Shown here: positions 50,779-57,378 of the stretch, in pieces
Layout of the letters: every line of letters begins with the position of its first letter
Numbering within the stretch: position 1 is the stretch's first letter
DNA from: Diospyros lotus
Taxonomy: Eukaryota; Streptophyta; Magnoliopsida; Ericales; Ebenaceae
DNA length: 64,000 nucleotides
Direction: 5' to 3'
Assembly: GCF_014633365.1 (NCBI RefSeq)
Contig: NC_068338.1
Location: 14,332,616-14,396,615, forward strand
Made by a program: the position numbers and the translations under genes
The notes under the pieces: generated by a model
The model's database searches: none
The model's input: the letters and a program-made list of their open reading frames with translations, nothing else
Told to the model about the DNA's origin: nothing

Positions 50779-53700
50779 AACACACACACACAAGTGTATG
50801 TAGGTTTGGTGTAGCAACAACCGAAAAAAATGGAAGGTGGGTGCAACATATAAGTGTATGTAGGCTTGATGAAATGCATTAACAGAGTCATTTAACTAAT
50901 ATGTTTAGGTGCATGTACAAGTATATTAAGCTTTTAAAATTTTGGCTTATAATAGGAGAAGGCCACTAATGATAATGGAAAATGCTATTTGTACAGAAGT
51001 GTGTTGCAGATTGCTTTATAGGGACATTAAAATTACCAATTTGTCCCTATGAAAAATTACCCAAATGCCCCAATCCCAAAAGACCCAGCCCCACTCTCTT
51101 TCTCCCTTTGTCTCTCTGGCTCTCCCTCTTGCAGAGACCAACAGCCCCAACCCTCCGGCTACACCACCACCATCCCTATCTCATTAGCGCGCTCTAGACC
51201 GTCGATCTTCTTCCTCGCTACCGGCCATCTCTTGGACGCGCGACTGATTCTCTCTCCCTCTCGCAGACACTGTCAAAACTCTCTGTTTCTCCCTCTCGCA
51301 GCTTGTCTTCTCAATCACTTGCTGGAGGTCATATTAAATTTTGTCTTTATTTTATTGACTATTTCTATTTGTTGTATCAAATATGAGAAAATCTGAACTG
51401 TTCTATTACTTGATAAAAATTATTTGTCAATAGTAGTAGGGAGAGGGAGAAATTATTGATTAATCACTCTGATTTGGTACATCATGCACAATTGAATGCA
51501 AAAGCCCATCCAAATCATTGTCTATCAAAACTCTCTGTTTCTAGTTTCAGGCCTCTTGTTCTCCATTTTTGTTCTCCTTGTTCAACCGAAAATAAACTCT
51601 AAACACTAAGAGGCCCAATTCAAAAACTTTCCAACTTAGATCTAAAAGATTCTTGCATATCTACCGCCAAGAACTTTCCAACTTAGATCTGGTCTAAAAC
51701 AAGGTGGGAATCATAGAAGACGATTCATAGTTCCTGGATTTGCATTTTTCATTATGCCATGAATCTTGAATTAAAAGAAAAACTGCACAAAGAAATCTTG
51801 TAGAAGCTAGACAACGCCCAAAGAAATGCTTGAAGGCTGTGGCTATGGCGATATCAGGAAAACAGTGGCGCTACGACTCACCATCAGAGAAGGAATTGTG
51901 GAGGAAGTAGCTTCTCTTGCTTTCTCAATTGTCGATGGAGAATGGTGGCTTCGTTGGTGGTCGATTGGTCACTGGTGGTCTCTGTCGATTGAGAGAAATG
52001 GTTTTGGGAAAAGGTTTTGTCCCGTCTCTCTCCCTCTCTCTTCATTTAGATGGGCGAGATATCACCATAACCTATCCTTCCATCATCCGATATATCGCCA
52101 ATTTATCATGATAACCCACTCCTGTAAAGCAATCTATAATACTCTATTTGTACGAATAGCGGGACTCAATAATAATATGTCTAAATTTATTAATTTTTAT
52201 AATATAATAAAAAAAGTTTTCAAAAAGAACTTGGGAGGCCAAGACCCATGCTCCCTTGCCTAAGGTCCACTCCTCCGCTGCTGAGGTATATGTGTGGTCC
52301 TAATATGAGATTATGAGTTGTGAGAGAAAGAGATGAGCACTGTAATGATATATACATGTCCATGTCCAGCACAAAGGGGACCACTGGACCATCTCTACAA
52401 GTATCGCTTCAATCCTAAATGGAAACAAAATCAGTATGGATACAAGAAACTGTGTATAATAATGGCAAAGGCTCGCCCTCATGTAGCTATCTATATATCT
52501 GTGGCTGTGATCTCATCACGAGGGACACATTCGAGGCATCCCGCTTAGGCCCGTCCTTGCTTCAGTCACATCTACAAGGACTCATCAAGTCTCAAAATAT
52601 ATATTTTTTGTCTTGATTTAGAAGCTAACTTAATTTGGAATTCTTGCATGATAAATGCATGATTTTATCTTAAAAAAAGAAAAATCTCCCCCGAGGAGGA
52701 AATTAAATGACCCCCTCGCACCCTCATGTCATTGACTTGTATATTAGATTAAATTTCCTTCCAGCACTAACACAACTTTCAAATATCCACCACTCATAAA
52801 ATATATGTATATGTATATATATTTAAAAATAATATTTTTTCCCTGTAAATGATTCAAAAATAATATTGCTAGTGATCACATCAAGCCTGATTTCCAAGGA
52901 TGGGGCACGGTCAGGTAAGGTAACACACGCAATGCCCCGTAGCCATTTAACCTTATCCTATTTATCAAAAAAGCACAAAAACAAAAGAAAAATGCAAGGG
53001 ATTGGCCGGTGCAAGATGTTGCAGTTGTCTTATCTTTGCAACAAGGGATTAGATTTCTTCAAGGAAAATGAACTCATATATTTGTGTGCTTAATTAGCAC
53101 ATATAATCTGTGAAGTATCATGTATGCTCCATTAGCTAGCGGGTTCTCCATGGTGGAAAATAAAAGAAAAAAAGGGTATATATATAGTTGGAAGAATTAA
53201 TATATATATATATATAGCTAGGTTTAGGTTAGGCATCCAGTGTAGCTTAATATATAATTGATTACCTTGTTAGTGAAGAAAACTCTCTTGCGAGGACAGT
53301 CAAACTTGGAGGCAAGCCATGAATTGCAGGTGAGAGTGACGGGGCCATGGGGGCATCCATCTCCATGGAAGGTCATGTCCTTTAGGAACATCTCCTTGTG
53401 GTGCTCATTCTCCACCAGTACCCCTCCAACCTCCCCGAAATCTTCTGGAATTTCAAACTCGCATTCATACTTCACTTCCCCCTTGTTTTGACTCTTCCTA
53501 TGCGCGTATACCTCTACTGCTTCCTTCTCTAATCCCGTGCCTGAATGAATAATTCTCTAAAATTAATTATTATTATTCAACAACTGTTGTAGTTAGAGTT
53601 TTCCTTTTCATTTTCCGGGAAAATATGTATCATATGTAAACTAAACCATGCTATTCACTAATTAATATTGAAGAACTGAACAGAAAATAAATGAAAAGAA

Positions 53701-54873
53701 AAGAAGAAGAAGAAGACGTCAGTGCTAGCTTTCTGTCCTTCATTTCTTCCTTTGTGGGGACACGTTACACGTATATATATTTTCCTCGTTCATAACTCTT
53801 CATTGTTCTTTTGTTGGCTGCTGCATGCATGGACCATCTTCCTTCTTTTTCCTTTTCTACTGAATATGTAATGATTTTCTCAACTCTCCTTAATTAGAAA
53901 TATCCTAACATTTATTTGTTTTCTTTCCTTCTATGAAGTCTAATTTCGTATGTATGGAAGGAAAAACTAATTTTTTATTTGCAAATATCACAATTAGAAA
54001 AACTTAAAAAAGTGCACTTTTCCCTTAAAATAACTCCAAAAAGATATATTTTTTTTAAATAGGAAGAGTGTTTAAATAAATATGCTTGTATCACTATTGG
54101 TACGTAACTGTAATTCTTTGTATATAACCAGAAATTTTACTCATATATTTCTCTTTTTTTTTTTTTTGCTATGTATACATCTACATCCTGTTCATATTAT
54201 GTTAATGAAATTGAAAAAGTAGGGTTTGGAAAATTCAGACTTTGTCGGATACTTTCGCCCTTTGGATAGCAATGTTGTGGTTGTAAAACCTTATCAGAAT
54301 GTTTAGCCAAAAAAAAAAGTAAATAAATAAATAAAAGACTTATGAGAATGTGCGGTTCTATTGTGATTGCATAGTTCAATACAAAAGTAGAAGTTGTAAT
54401 GAAACCAAAGGGATTTTTACTTTCATTTTTCTTCAAAATTTTGATCTTCCTCATCTTGTCGTGTGAGTGTGTGATGCTGCACAAATAGAATAGATATAAG
54501 ATTACTCACTGGGATCAAGCTCTGCGCTGATAATCTCTAAGAGGAATGATTTGCCGAGCAGATCAGTTACGTCGTCGACCCCGCGGCTCAACGTAAGGTT
54601 TGACAATATCCCTCCGACGGTAACTATCACGGTCACCTCCGCTTTCACAGTCGCGGCGCCCTGCTGCTCCGTGGCAGTACTGGCTACCATCGCCTTCACG
54701 CTTCGGGTCCGGACTCCCCGAGAAGACCACTTGTTCCTTCCACATAATATTATTGTGGGCTTCATCCAGATGGCCGGGGACGCGCCGTCGTTGCCGGAGA
54801 GGAACAGCTTCCAGCATGGCGCTAGGGTTTGGACCCCGGTCTCAGCCCTGAGCACTGGCGGAGACGTCAACAT
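26734..54873 (-). CDS. 13-lipoxygenase, plastid type 2 (LOX2/LOXC-like), 9 exons
   Basis: Linoleate/linolenate 13-lipoxygenase: a non-haem iron dioxygenase that adds O2 to C13 of 18-carbon fatty acids in the plastid, feeding green-leaf-volatile or jasmonate synthesis. CDS by exon (minus): 54873-54510, 53540-53266, 29464-29227, 29113-28796, 28639-28554, 28489-28379, 28257-27956, 27848-27582, 27493-26734. The joined length is 2721 nt, 906 residues plus stop, close to Arabidopsis LOX2. A Ser/Arg-rich N-terminus (about 1-65) suits a transit peptide; the PLAT domain follows (about 75-220), then the catalytic domain. Iron ligands are all present: H559 and H564 (HQLVSH), H756 and N760 (HSAVN) and C-terminal I906 (NSISI). 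Ala614 (LINANG) is at the Coffa site, as in S-specific enzymes. All introns are GT-AG and phases fit. Intron 2 is 23.8 kb. LOX2/LOXC-type assignment rests on similarity across all exons; the exact paralogue is not certain. Confidence 0.93.
27582..27848 (-). CDS. Lipoxygenase exon 8
   Basis: [20 protein letters not shown] through LPADLIS. It contains the Coffa-site Ala in LINANG. Acceptor tttgcag, donor gtacca. Confidence 0.93.
27899..27921. repeat. (TA)n microsatellite in intron 7
   Basis: TA dinucleotide run inside the 107-bp intron 7. Confidence 0.9.
27956..28257 (-). CDS. Lipoxygenase exon 7 (iron ligands 1 and 2)
   Basis: Starts [20 protein letters not shown] and ends with HQLVSH, where the two His are iron ligands (residues 559 and 564); donor gtgagt. 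Confidence 0.94.
28379..28489 (-). CDS. Lipoxygenase exon 6
   Basis: Exactly 37 codons, [15 protein letters not shown] to GYMTVEE; acceptor aatgtag, donor gtactt. Confidence 0.92.
28554..28639 (-). CDS. Lipoxygenase exon 5
   Basis: Acceptor gatggcag, chosen over an upstream cttacag at 28663 because only this one keeps the frame ([19 protein letters not shown]). Donor gtaagt. Confidence 0.88.
28745..28789. repeat. (TA)n(GA)n compound microsatellite in intron 4
   Basis: TA run followed by a GA run (CT on the gene strand) adjoining the donor of intron 4, so the splice donor is followed at once by a polypyrimidine repeat. Confidence 0.9.
28796..29113 (-). CDS. Lipoxygenase exon 4
   Basis: Acceptor tgaatgcag, donor gtaaga. 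It encodes [19 protein letters not shown] through [10 protein letters not shown] plus one base. Intron 4 (28640-28795) starts with a CT microsatellite. Confidence 0.92.
29227..29464 (-). CDS. Lipoxygenase exon 3
   Basis: Acceptor tatgtgcag, donor gtaggt. Starts SYLPSQTP, which in other plant LOXs follows directly on F-(F/S)-(T/S)-(N/D)-K, the end of exon 2. It also carries [15 protein letters not shown] and [11 protein letters not shown]. Confidence 0.93.
29638..30437. mobile_element. Candidate non-autonomous TIR element with captured-looking core
   Basis: The left part (GAGCAACTCCAAAAGG) and right part (CCCGTTGGAGTGGTTG, about 30364-30380) are imperfect inverted repeats, and GGTGCCAAA-type motifs recur. 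The core (about 29885-30210) is unusually rich in TCGCC/CTCGC and resembles a gene 5' end, with Ser/Pro/Arg-rich frames on both strands and no known domain. Element ends and TSD are not resolved. Confidence 0.35.
30444..33025 (-). repeat. Solo LTR (TGTAACACCCC family) with perfect TSD
   Basis: 2582 bp, plus-strand ends TGTAACACCCC and GGTATTACA, flanked by TATTT (30439-30443) and TATTT (33026-33030). It contains a tandem duplication of about 190 bp (31140-31480), an array of degenerate 25-30-bp 'aatcttctaagat' units (31985-32330) and three 30-bp units (32334-32424). It sits one base inside the 5' end of an older Sirevirus-like solo LTR. Confidence 0.88.
32334..32424. repeat. Three tandem 30-bp units
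   Basis: Units of GTCATCATGAGGCTTCATCT followed by TATCTCTAAC; the third is slightly altered. Two or so similar units occur at 59278-59342 in the related LTR. Confidence 0.85.
33030..35177 (+). repeat. Sirevirus-like solo LTR (split near its first base)
   Basis: Starts TGTTGTTCTAC, ends ATCAACA and contains TTTTGATGATGAAAAA near the start and CAATTCACCCCTCTTGG near the end, as in Sirevirus LTRs. Two clusters of TTTCGAAA motifs lie at 33780-34120 and 34920-35085. The 5-bp TSD CTATT lies at 35178-35182 and, across the later gypsy solo LTR, at 30438-30442; the first T of the LTR is 30443/33030. No internal region is present. Confidence 0.8.
33780..35085. repeat. TTTCGAAA palindrome clusters
   Basis: About a dozen copies of TTTCGAAACAT/CCT, some decayed to TTTTGAAA or TTTCAAAA, in two groups (33780-34120, 34920-35085). 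The 8-bp core is a perfect palindrome centred on CG. Confidence 0.8.
35178..35271. other. Host intron sequence with TSDs
   Basis: Short AT-rich stretch between two insertions; starts with TSD CTATT and ends with TSD TTTTG. Confidence 0.6.
36230..36495. repeat. ATTCGAAT palindrome cluster of LTR A
   Basis: Around ten copies of CATTCGAATGAG and decayed forms (CATTCAAATGAG) spaced about 20-30 bp; the cluster resumes at 39175-39275 after the inserted LTR B. Confidence 0.8.
36502..39156 (+). repeat. Solo LTR B, same family, inserted in LTR A
   Basis: Starts TGTAACGACTCGTT and ends GGGTATTATA (decayed GGTGTTACA), flanked by CCACG (36497-36501) and CCATG (39157-39161), a 5-bp TSD with one CpG decay. 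It shares with LTR A the opening AGCCCAGTATTTATTTAAGA, the 'cttgctgagctttgtagctc' block and the 'caggcagttctaggag' end, but carries ATCCGGAT instead of ATTCGAAT motifs. Confidence 0.88.
37440..38105. repeat. ATCCGGAT palindrome cluster of LTR B
   Basis: More than twenty copies of (C/T)ATCCGGATG and near variants (ATCCGAAT, ATCTGGAT, ATTCGGAT), spaced about 20-35 bp over 660 bp. The core is an 8-bp palindrome centred on CG. Confidence 0.85.
40491..41170. mobile_element. MITE-like element with TIRs
   Basis: The left end reads TGTTTGGTTGGGAGGAATGG (40498-40517) and the right end, read in reverse, ATTTGGTTGGGGAGGAATGG (from about 41162). Inner parts also pair (GGAATGACCATTCC, GAATGGTCATTCC). Non-coding, about 0.68 kb. 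TGTTTGG-type ends are common in PIF/Harbinger-like MITEs, but I could not settle the TSD. Confidence 0.6.
41171..41830. other. Unassigned intron sequence
   Basis: No clear gene. A short frame (41242-41436) ends [18 protein letters not shown], faintly like the N-terminal part of some copia Gag proteins, but too little to call. Confidence 0.35.
41836..42599 (+). repeat. 5' LTR of the composite copia
   Basis: 764 bp, of which about 402 bp are an inserted MITE; the rest matches the 374-bp 3' LTR. Confidence 0.85.
41923..42324. mobile_element. hAT-like MITE inside the copia 5' LTR
   Basis: 402 bp absent from the sister LTR, flanked by TGGATTTA (41915-41922) and TGGATTTT (42325-42332), an 8-bp TSD with one change. 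It begins ATCAAGGGCAGATCCAGG and ends with a loosely inverted CATATCCACCTT. Internal direct repeats 'ctacatatatgcacga.gattatag' are visible. Confidence 0.7.
42602..42613 (+). other. Primer-binding site of the composite copia
   Basis: TGGTATCAGATC three bases after the LTR end, one base from the initiator-Met tRNA consensus TGGTATCAGAGC. Confidence 0.8.
42850..43098 (+). pseudogene. Copia gag, first part
   Basis: Translation [20 protein letters not shown], then LDA-stop-ELV-stop-DDYDEP, a decayed Gag N-terminus (N-Y-D-x-W-C-I-Q-M-K-x-L-L in intact relatives). Interrupted at 43098 by a solo LTR and resumes at 44775. Confidence 0.75.
43099..44774 (-). repeat. Solo LTR with perfect TSD GTGTG
   Basis: 1676 bp, ends TGTAATGCCC and GGGTATTATA, flanked by GTGTG at 43094-43098 and 44775-44779. 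The segment 'cacttaggcccgaaac...cactttgaccctt' resembles the LTRs at 30444 and 57379, so it is a shorter relative of that gypsy group. Confidence 0.85.
44775..45935 (+). pseudogene. Copia gag (second part) and protease
   Basis: The translation, with frame changes, gives [36 protein letters not shown] and a decayed zinc-knuckle region near 45430-45480, then the protease [15 protein letters not shown] (D-T-G-A active site kept, about 45583-45625), followed by [17 protein letters not shown]. It stops at 45935 where the gypsy LTR begins. Confidence 0.8.
45936..48321 (+). repeat. Gypsy 5' LTR, sense on plus
   Basis: Starts TATAACACCCGAG (decayed TGTAATACCCG), ends GGGACGTTACA and is followed by a PBS. 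It is the sense-orientation counterpart of the LTR family at 13785-16481. 2386 bp. Preceding flank TTAAC; the matching right-hand TSD is lost. Confidence 0.8.
48323..48335 (+). other. Primer-binding site (initiator-Met tRNA type)
   Basis: TTGATATCAGAGC one base after the LTR end, one mismatch from TTGGTATCAGAGC. Confidence 0.85.
48649..48998 (+). pseudogene. Gypsy gag, N-terminal part
   Basis: Starts [20 protein letters not shown], with an in-frame TGA after about 34 codons, and resumes [20 protein letters not shown], then [19 protein letters not shown]. It is the same Gag as at 16900-18010, including a stop at the matching position. Cut off at 48998 by a CACTA-type end. Confidence 0.8.
48999..49601. 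mobile_element. CACTA-type transposon end
   Basis: Starts CACTACAAAAAATCC inside the gypsy gag, followed by about ten subterminal motifs in both orientations (TTAGTGACGGG and GTCGCTAAA types, 49018-49245), as in CACTA/En-Spm elements. The right side is AT-rich and ends GTGTAGTG (49594-49601). That end lacks subterminal repeats and the flanks (GAA and TCA) do not match, so the right boundary is unsure and a deletion is likely. Confidence 0.65.
49602..50278 (+). pseudogene. Copia RT end and RNase H remnant
   Basis: The translation gives [27 protein letters not shown], then [42 protein letters not shown] and FFREQI. These are the RT tail and RNase H of a copia element, with several stops. A purine run (GAAAGAGAA) precedes the 3' LTR. 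Confidence 0.8.
50279..50652 (+). repeat. 3' LTR of the composite copia
   Basis: 374 bp, TGTTGGATATTAAACTTG to CTCCAACA. It lacks the MITE found in the 5' LTR. Confidence 0.85.
50728..50791. repeat. Compound microsatellite (TC)n(TA)n(CA)n
   Basis: Runs of TC, TA and CA dinucleotides in succession just downstream of the copia 3' LTR. Confidence 0.9.
50977..52167. mobile_element. MULE-like element with captured-looking core
   Basis: Terminal regions are inverted repeats of about 40 bp: left GCTATTTGTACA...GATTGCTTTATAGG (from 50984), right, reversed, GCTATTCGTACA...GATTGCTTTACAGG (from 52160). Flanks AATGATAAT (50968-50976) and AATAATAAT (52168-52176) may be a 9-bp TSD, the size made by Mutator-like transposases, though the outermost seven bases of the TIRs match poorly. 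The core (51050-51340) is rich in CTCTC/CCC, like a gene 5' end, with no transposase. It may be a Pack-MULE-type capture. Confidence 0.55.
52177..53265. other. Unassigned intron 2 sequence next to exon 2
   Basis: AT-rich with short non-conserved frames and (TA)n runs at 53200-53217. No element or gene recognised; it may be original intron. Confidence 0.5.
53266..53540 (-). CDS. Lipoxygenase exon 2 (PLAT domain)
   Basis: Acceptor ttcattcag, donor gtaatc. It encodes [15 protein letters not shown], then [20 protein letters not shown] and ends RVFFTNK exactly at a codon boundary (residue 213). Confidence 0.93.
53541..54509 (-). other. Lipoxygenase intron 1 (969 bp)
   Basis: Donor gtgagtaatc, acceptor ttattcattcag. 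AT-rich, no insertion recognised. Small ORFs inside are spurious. Confidence 0.85.
54510..54873 (-). CDS. Lipoxygenase exon 1 (transit peptide and start of PLAT)
   Basis: Start ATG chosen because MLTSPP is the first in-frame Met and gives an N-terminus of the length usual for plastid LOXs. It ends [11 protein letters not shown] plus one base, donor gtgagt. The [15 protein letters not shown] stretch is a conserved LOX2-type segment. It is more GC-rich than the neighbouring intron. Confidence 0.9.
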
Positions 54874-55167
54874 TATATCTTAATAAAGGAATACATATAT
54901 ATATATTAATGGCTCTTAGGCAGAAAGAGAAGGGTGTCTGAATATATGCATAAGTGATGAGCGAACAGTTCGATCGTCAACTTCTGGAGAGCTCTATCTC
55001 TGCTTGAGATAGAAGAAGCTGCCACACACACACACACACACACACAGAGACAGAGAAATGATGACGGTACGTGGTTGGATATTTGTGGGTCTGCAAGCAA
55101 TGAAGATTGCATGATATTTTCAATTATTTTCCGTCTTTCGTTGAATATCTAGAGAACAGCAGCATGA
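54874..55167 (-). promoter_or_regulatory. 5' leader/proximal upstream region of the lipoxygenase gene
   Basis: 294 bp between the start codon and a copia LTR. It has a TATATATATATTAATGG run (about 54895-54911, too near the ATG to be a sure TATA box) and a (CA)n repeat (55023-55046). A 68-codon upstream open frame (55112-54906) exists on the gene strand, of doubtful meaning. The transcription start is not determined. Confidence 0.4.
55023..55046. repeat. (CA)n microsatellite upstream of the lipoxygenase
   Basis: About twelve CA units, GT on the gene strand. Confidence 0.95.
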
Positions 55168-55351
55168 TGTATTACCTTTCACGAACAGAGAAAGATAAAA
55201 TATATTAAAATGGTTCATCGATCTCATGATCTCAGCCCTTATATAATAAAATCAAAGTATCAATAATTACAAAAATGACATTGTGCCAGCAAACAACAAA
55301 ATACAACAACTAATACAAGTAATACACTAAAACAACTAATATTCTGTTACA
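55168..55351 (-). repeat. Probable 3' LTR of the copia element
   Basis: On the minus strand, TGTAACAGAATATTAG to AAGGTAATACA, 184 bp with TG...CA ends and an internal TATA-like TTATATAAGGG (about 55233-55243). No clear PPT precedes it, so the exact start is uncertain. Confidence 0.5.
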
Positions 55352-55389
55352 AGATGAACTATAAACATTGAGAATAGCCATCTTGGATA

Positions 55390-56820
55390 GTAAAGGAAAT
55401 AGCTAAGTAGCTGATATGGGTTTGGTAAACACATCAGGTAGCTGATGTTGTCTGCAAATAGGAAGTTTGAACACGCCATCCGTCAACTTGTCTCAAATAA
55501 AATGACAATCTATCTCGATGTGTTTGGCGCGTTCATGGCAGATCGGATTAAAAGCAATGTGGACAGCTATTTGATTGTCCCAAAATAGCAAAGCATGAGC
55601 TATAGAGAAAATCTAAAAATCAATAAGAAGTTGATTAATCCAAATAATTTCACTATCAGTAGAAGCAAGCGTCCGATATTCAGTTTCGGTAGATGATCGA
55701 GAAAGTGTGCTTTGCCTTTTAGCTTTCCATGAGACTAAAGAATCACAATTAAAAACACAAAATCCTGTAATAGATCGCCTAGAATCCAAACAAGACCCCT
55801 AATCAGCATTAGAAAAAGCATGAATATGTAATGAAAAAGCTGTAAAAAATACCAACCCTTGACAAGGAGCACCCTTGAGATATTGTAAGAGATGATGTGC
55901 AGCTTCAAGATGAGTTTTTCTAGGCTAAGAAATATATTGACTGAGTTTATGGACAGCAAATGTAATATCAGGCCGAGAAATGGTTAAATAGAGCAAACGA
56001 CTAACTAGACGTTTATAAATAGAAGGGTCCTCAAGCAATTCACCATTAAAAGAACTCAGTTTGACATTGAAAATCATAGGCAAAGTAGCAGGCTTACTTG
56101 AAAGAAAACCAGTGTCCTCTAGAAGTTATAGAGTATAATGCCTTTGAGAAAAGAATATACCTTTAGTTGATTGAGCAATTTCGAGACCAAGAAAATACCT
56201 CAAGCATCCAAGGTCTTTATGCTTAAACTGTCAACCATGAAGAAACATTTTAAGGGAAGCGATTGTTGCAGGATCAGAACCCGTAATGATGATATTGTCA
56301 ACATAAACGAGAAGTGCTACAAAAGATGCACCAGTACCCTTAGTAAAAAGGTAATAATTCGACTTAGATTGATGAAAACCATGTGTAACGAGGGCATTAG
56401 AAAATTTAGAAAATCATGTGTAACAAAGGCCTGTTTAAGCCCATATATGGATTTATGAAGTTTACATACCAGTCGCTCCCCCTAATTAGGAGCTAAAACC
56501 TGAGGCTTATACCCAAGTGGAAGATCTATATAAACTTCTTCAAATAGGTCACCATTAAGAAAGACATTATTAACATCAAGTTGAACAAGAGACCATTTTT
56601 TTATGGCAACTAAAGCAAGAAGAACCTTAACAACTAAACGGGCCTTTGGCCTTTTAATAGAACTATCAGACCTATATTTTATCTTGTAAACCCATTTGCA
56701 GCTAATGGAATGTTTATCATGAGATAGTGTAGTAACAAACCAAGTATTATTCTATTGTATAGCATCCAAAATTAGCTCTCATAGCATCTCTCCAATGATC
56801 ATAAGGCACAGCTTGGTGAT
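55390..56820 (-). pseudogene. Copia RT and RNase H
   Basis: Motifs in order: [49 protein letters not shown] (catalytic second Asp now Asn), [82 protein letters not shown] and LPDVFTKPI. Several stops and frame changes. Confidence 0.85.
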
Positions 56821-56824
56821 AAAA

Positions 56825-57378
56825 CTAAGGTTCAAAATTGGAAGAAACATTGAGGAGAAAGGCTCTGTGAGAGGAAAACAAAGCTGAATATGAAATATAA
56901 TGATGCAAATGATAGGCAGATTCAGAATCACGAATAGAGGTATTAGTTAGCAAATTACAATAAAAGTCCTGTAGATAAGAAAGAGGTCTATTGATTCGAG
57001 AAAACTTGCTGAGTATAATAGTAGGAAGAAACTTAAGGCTGGAAGAATCAGATTCTGCTATATCTAAGGATTGAATGCGTAAATCATGTTCTAAGGAAGA
57101 AGAAGAAAAATTAAGGCTCGAATGGGGTAAAACCAAATCTGGAAAAAGATCCACCACCTCAATAGGAGAGCTGACAAAATGTAAAGGAAATACAATTTCA
57201 TGAAAAATAACATCATGTGGTACAAATATATTTTTGGCAGCAATGTCATAAAATTTGTAGCCTTTCATACTCGGAGGATATCCAAGAAAAACACAAGCAA
57301 TAGCACGAGAATGGAATTTTACCCCATGAGAAGCCAAAGTAGATGCAAAACATAAACTACCAAATGTGCAAAAGAATG
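56825..57378 (-). pseudogene. Copia integrase C-terminal part
   Basis: Open frame FFCTFGSLCFASTLASHG, then HSRAIACVFLGYPPSMKGYK, IFVPHDVIFHEIVFPLHF, and a Ser/Pro-rich linker to the stop at 56825. It continues the integrase segment at 60105-60358. Confidence 0.85.

Larger units (their letters stand above)
29465..53265 (-). other. Lipoxygenase intron 2, 23,801 bp, filled with transposons
   Basis: Bounded by donor gtaatcaatt (53265 downwards) and acceptor tgtatgtatgtgcag (ending 29465). It splits the CDS between FFTNK and SYLPSQ at phase 0. Identified insertions cover most of it: LTR pieces of five families, a composite copia, a CACTA end, a MULE-like element and MITE-like units. The other seven introns are 64-969 bp. 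Confidence 0.9.

Noticed and set aside
26734..54873. Lipoxygenase as two separate broken genes (exons 1-2 and exons 3-9)
   Set aside because: The residue continuity FFTNK/SYLPSQ, matching phase 0 junction, consensus splice sites at both ends and an overall length of 906 codons favour a single gene with a long intron.
54551..54883. 110-codon plus-strand ORF over exon 1
   Set aside because: Antisense shadow of the GC-rich exon 1; no known motif.
54906..55112. 68-codon upstream ORF of the lipoxygenase gene as a peptide gene
   Set aside because: Contains a translated GT microsatellite (CVCVCV) and no other sign of coding; it may be a uORF if transcribed, but that cannot be shown here.
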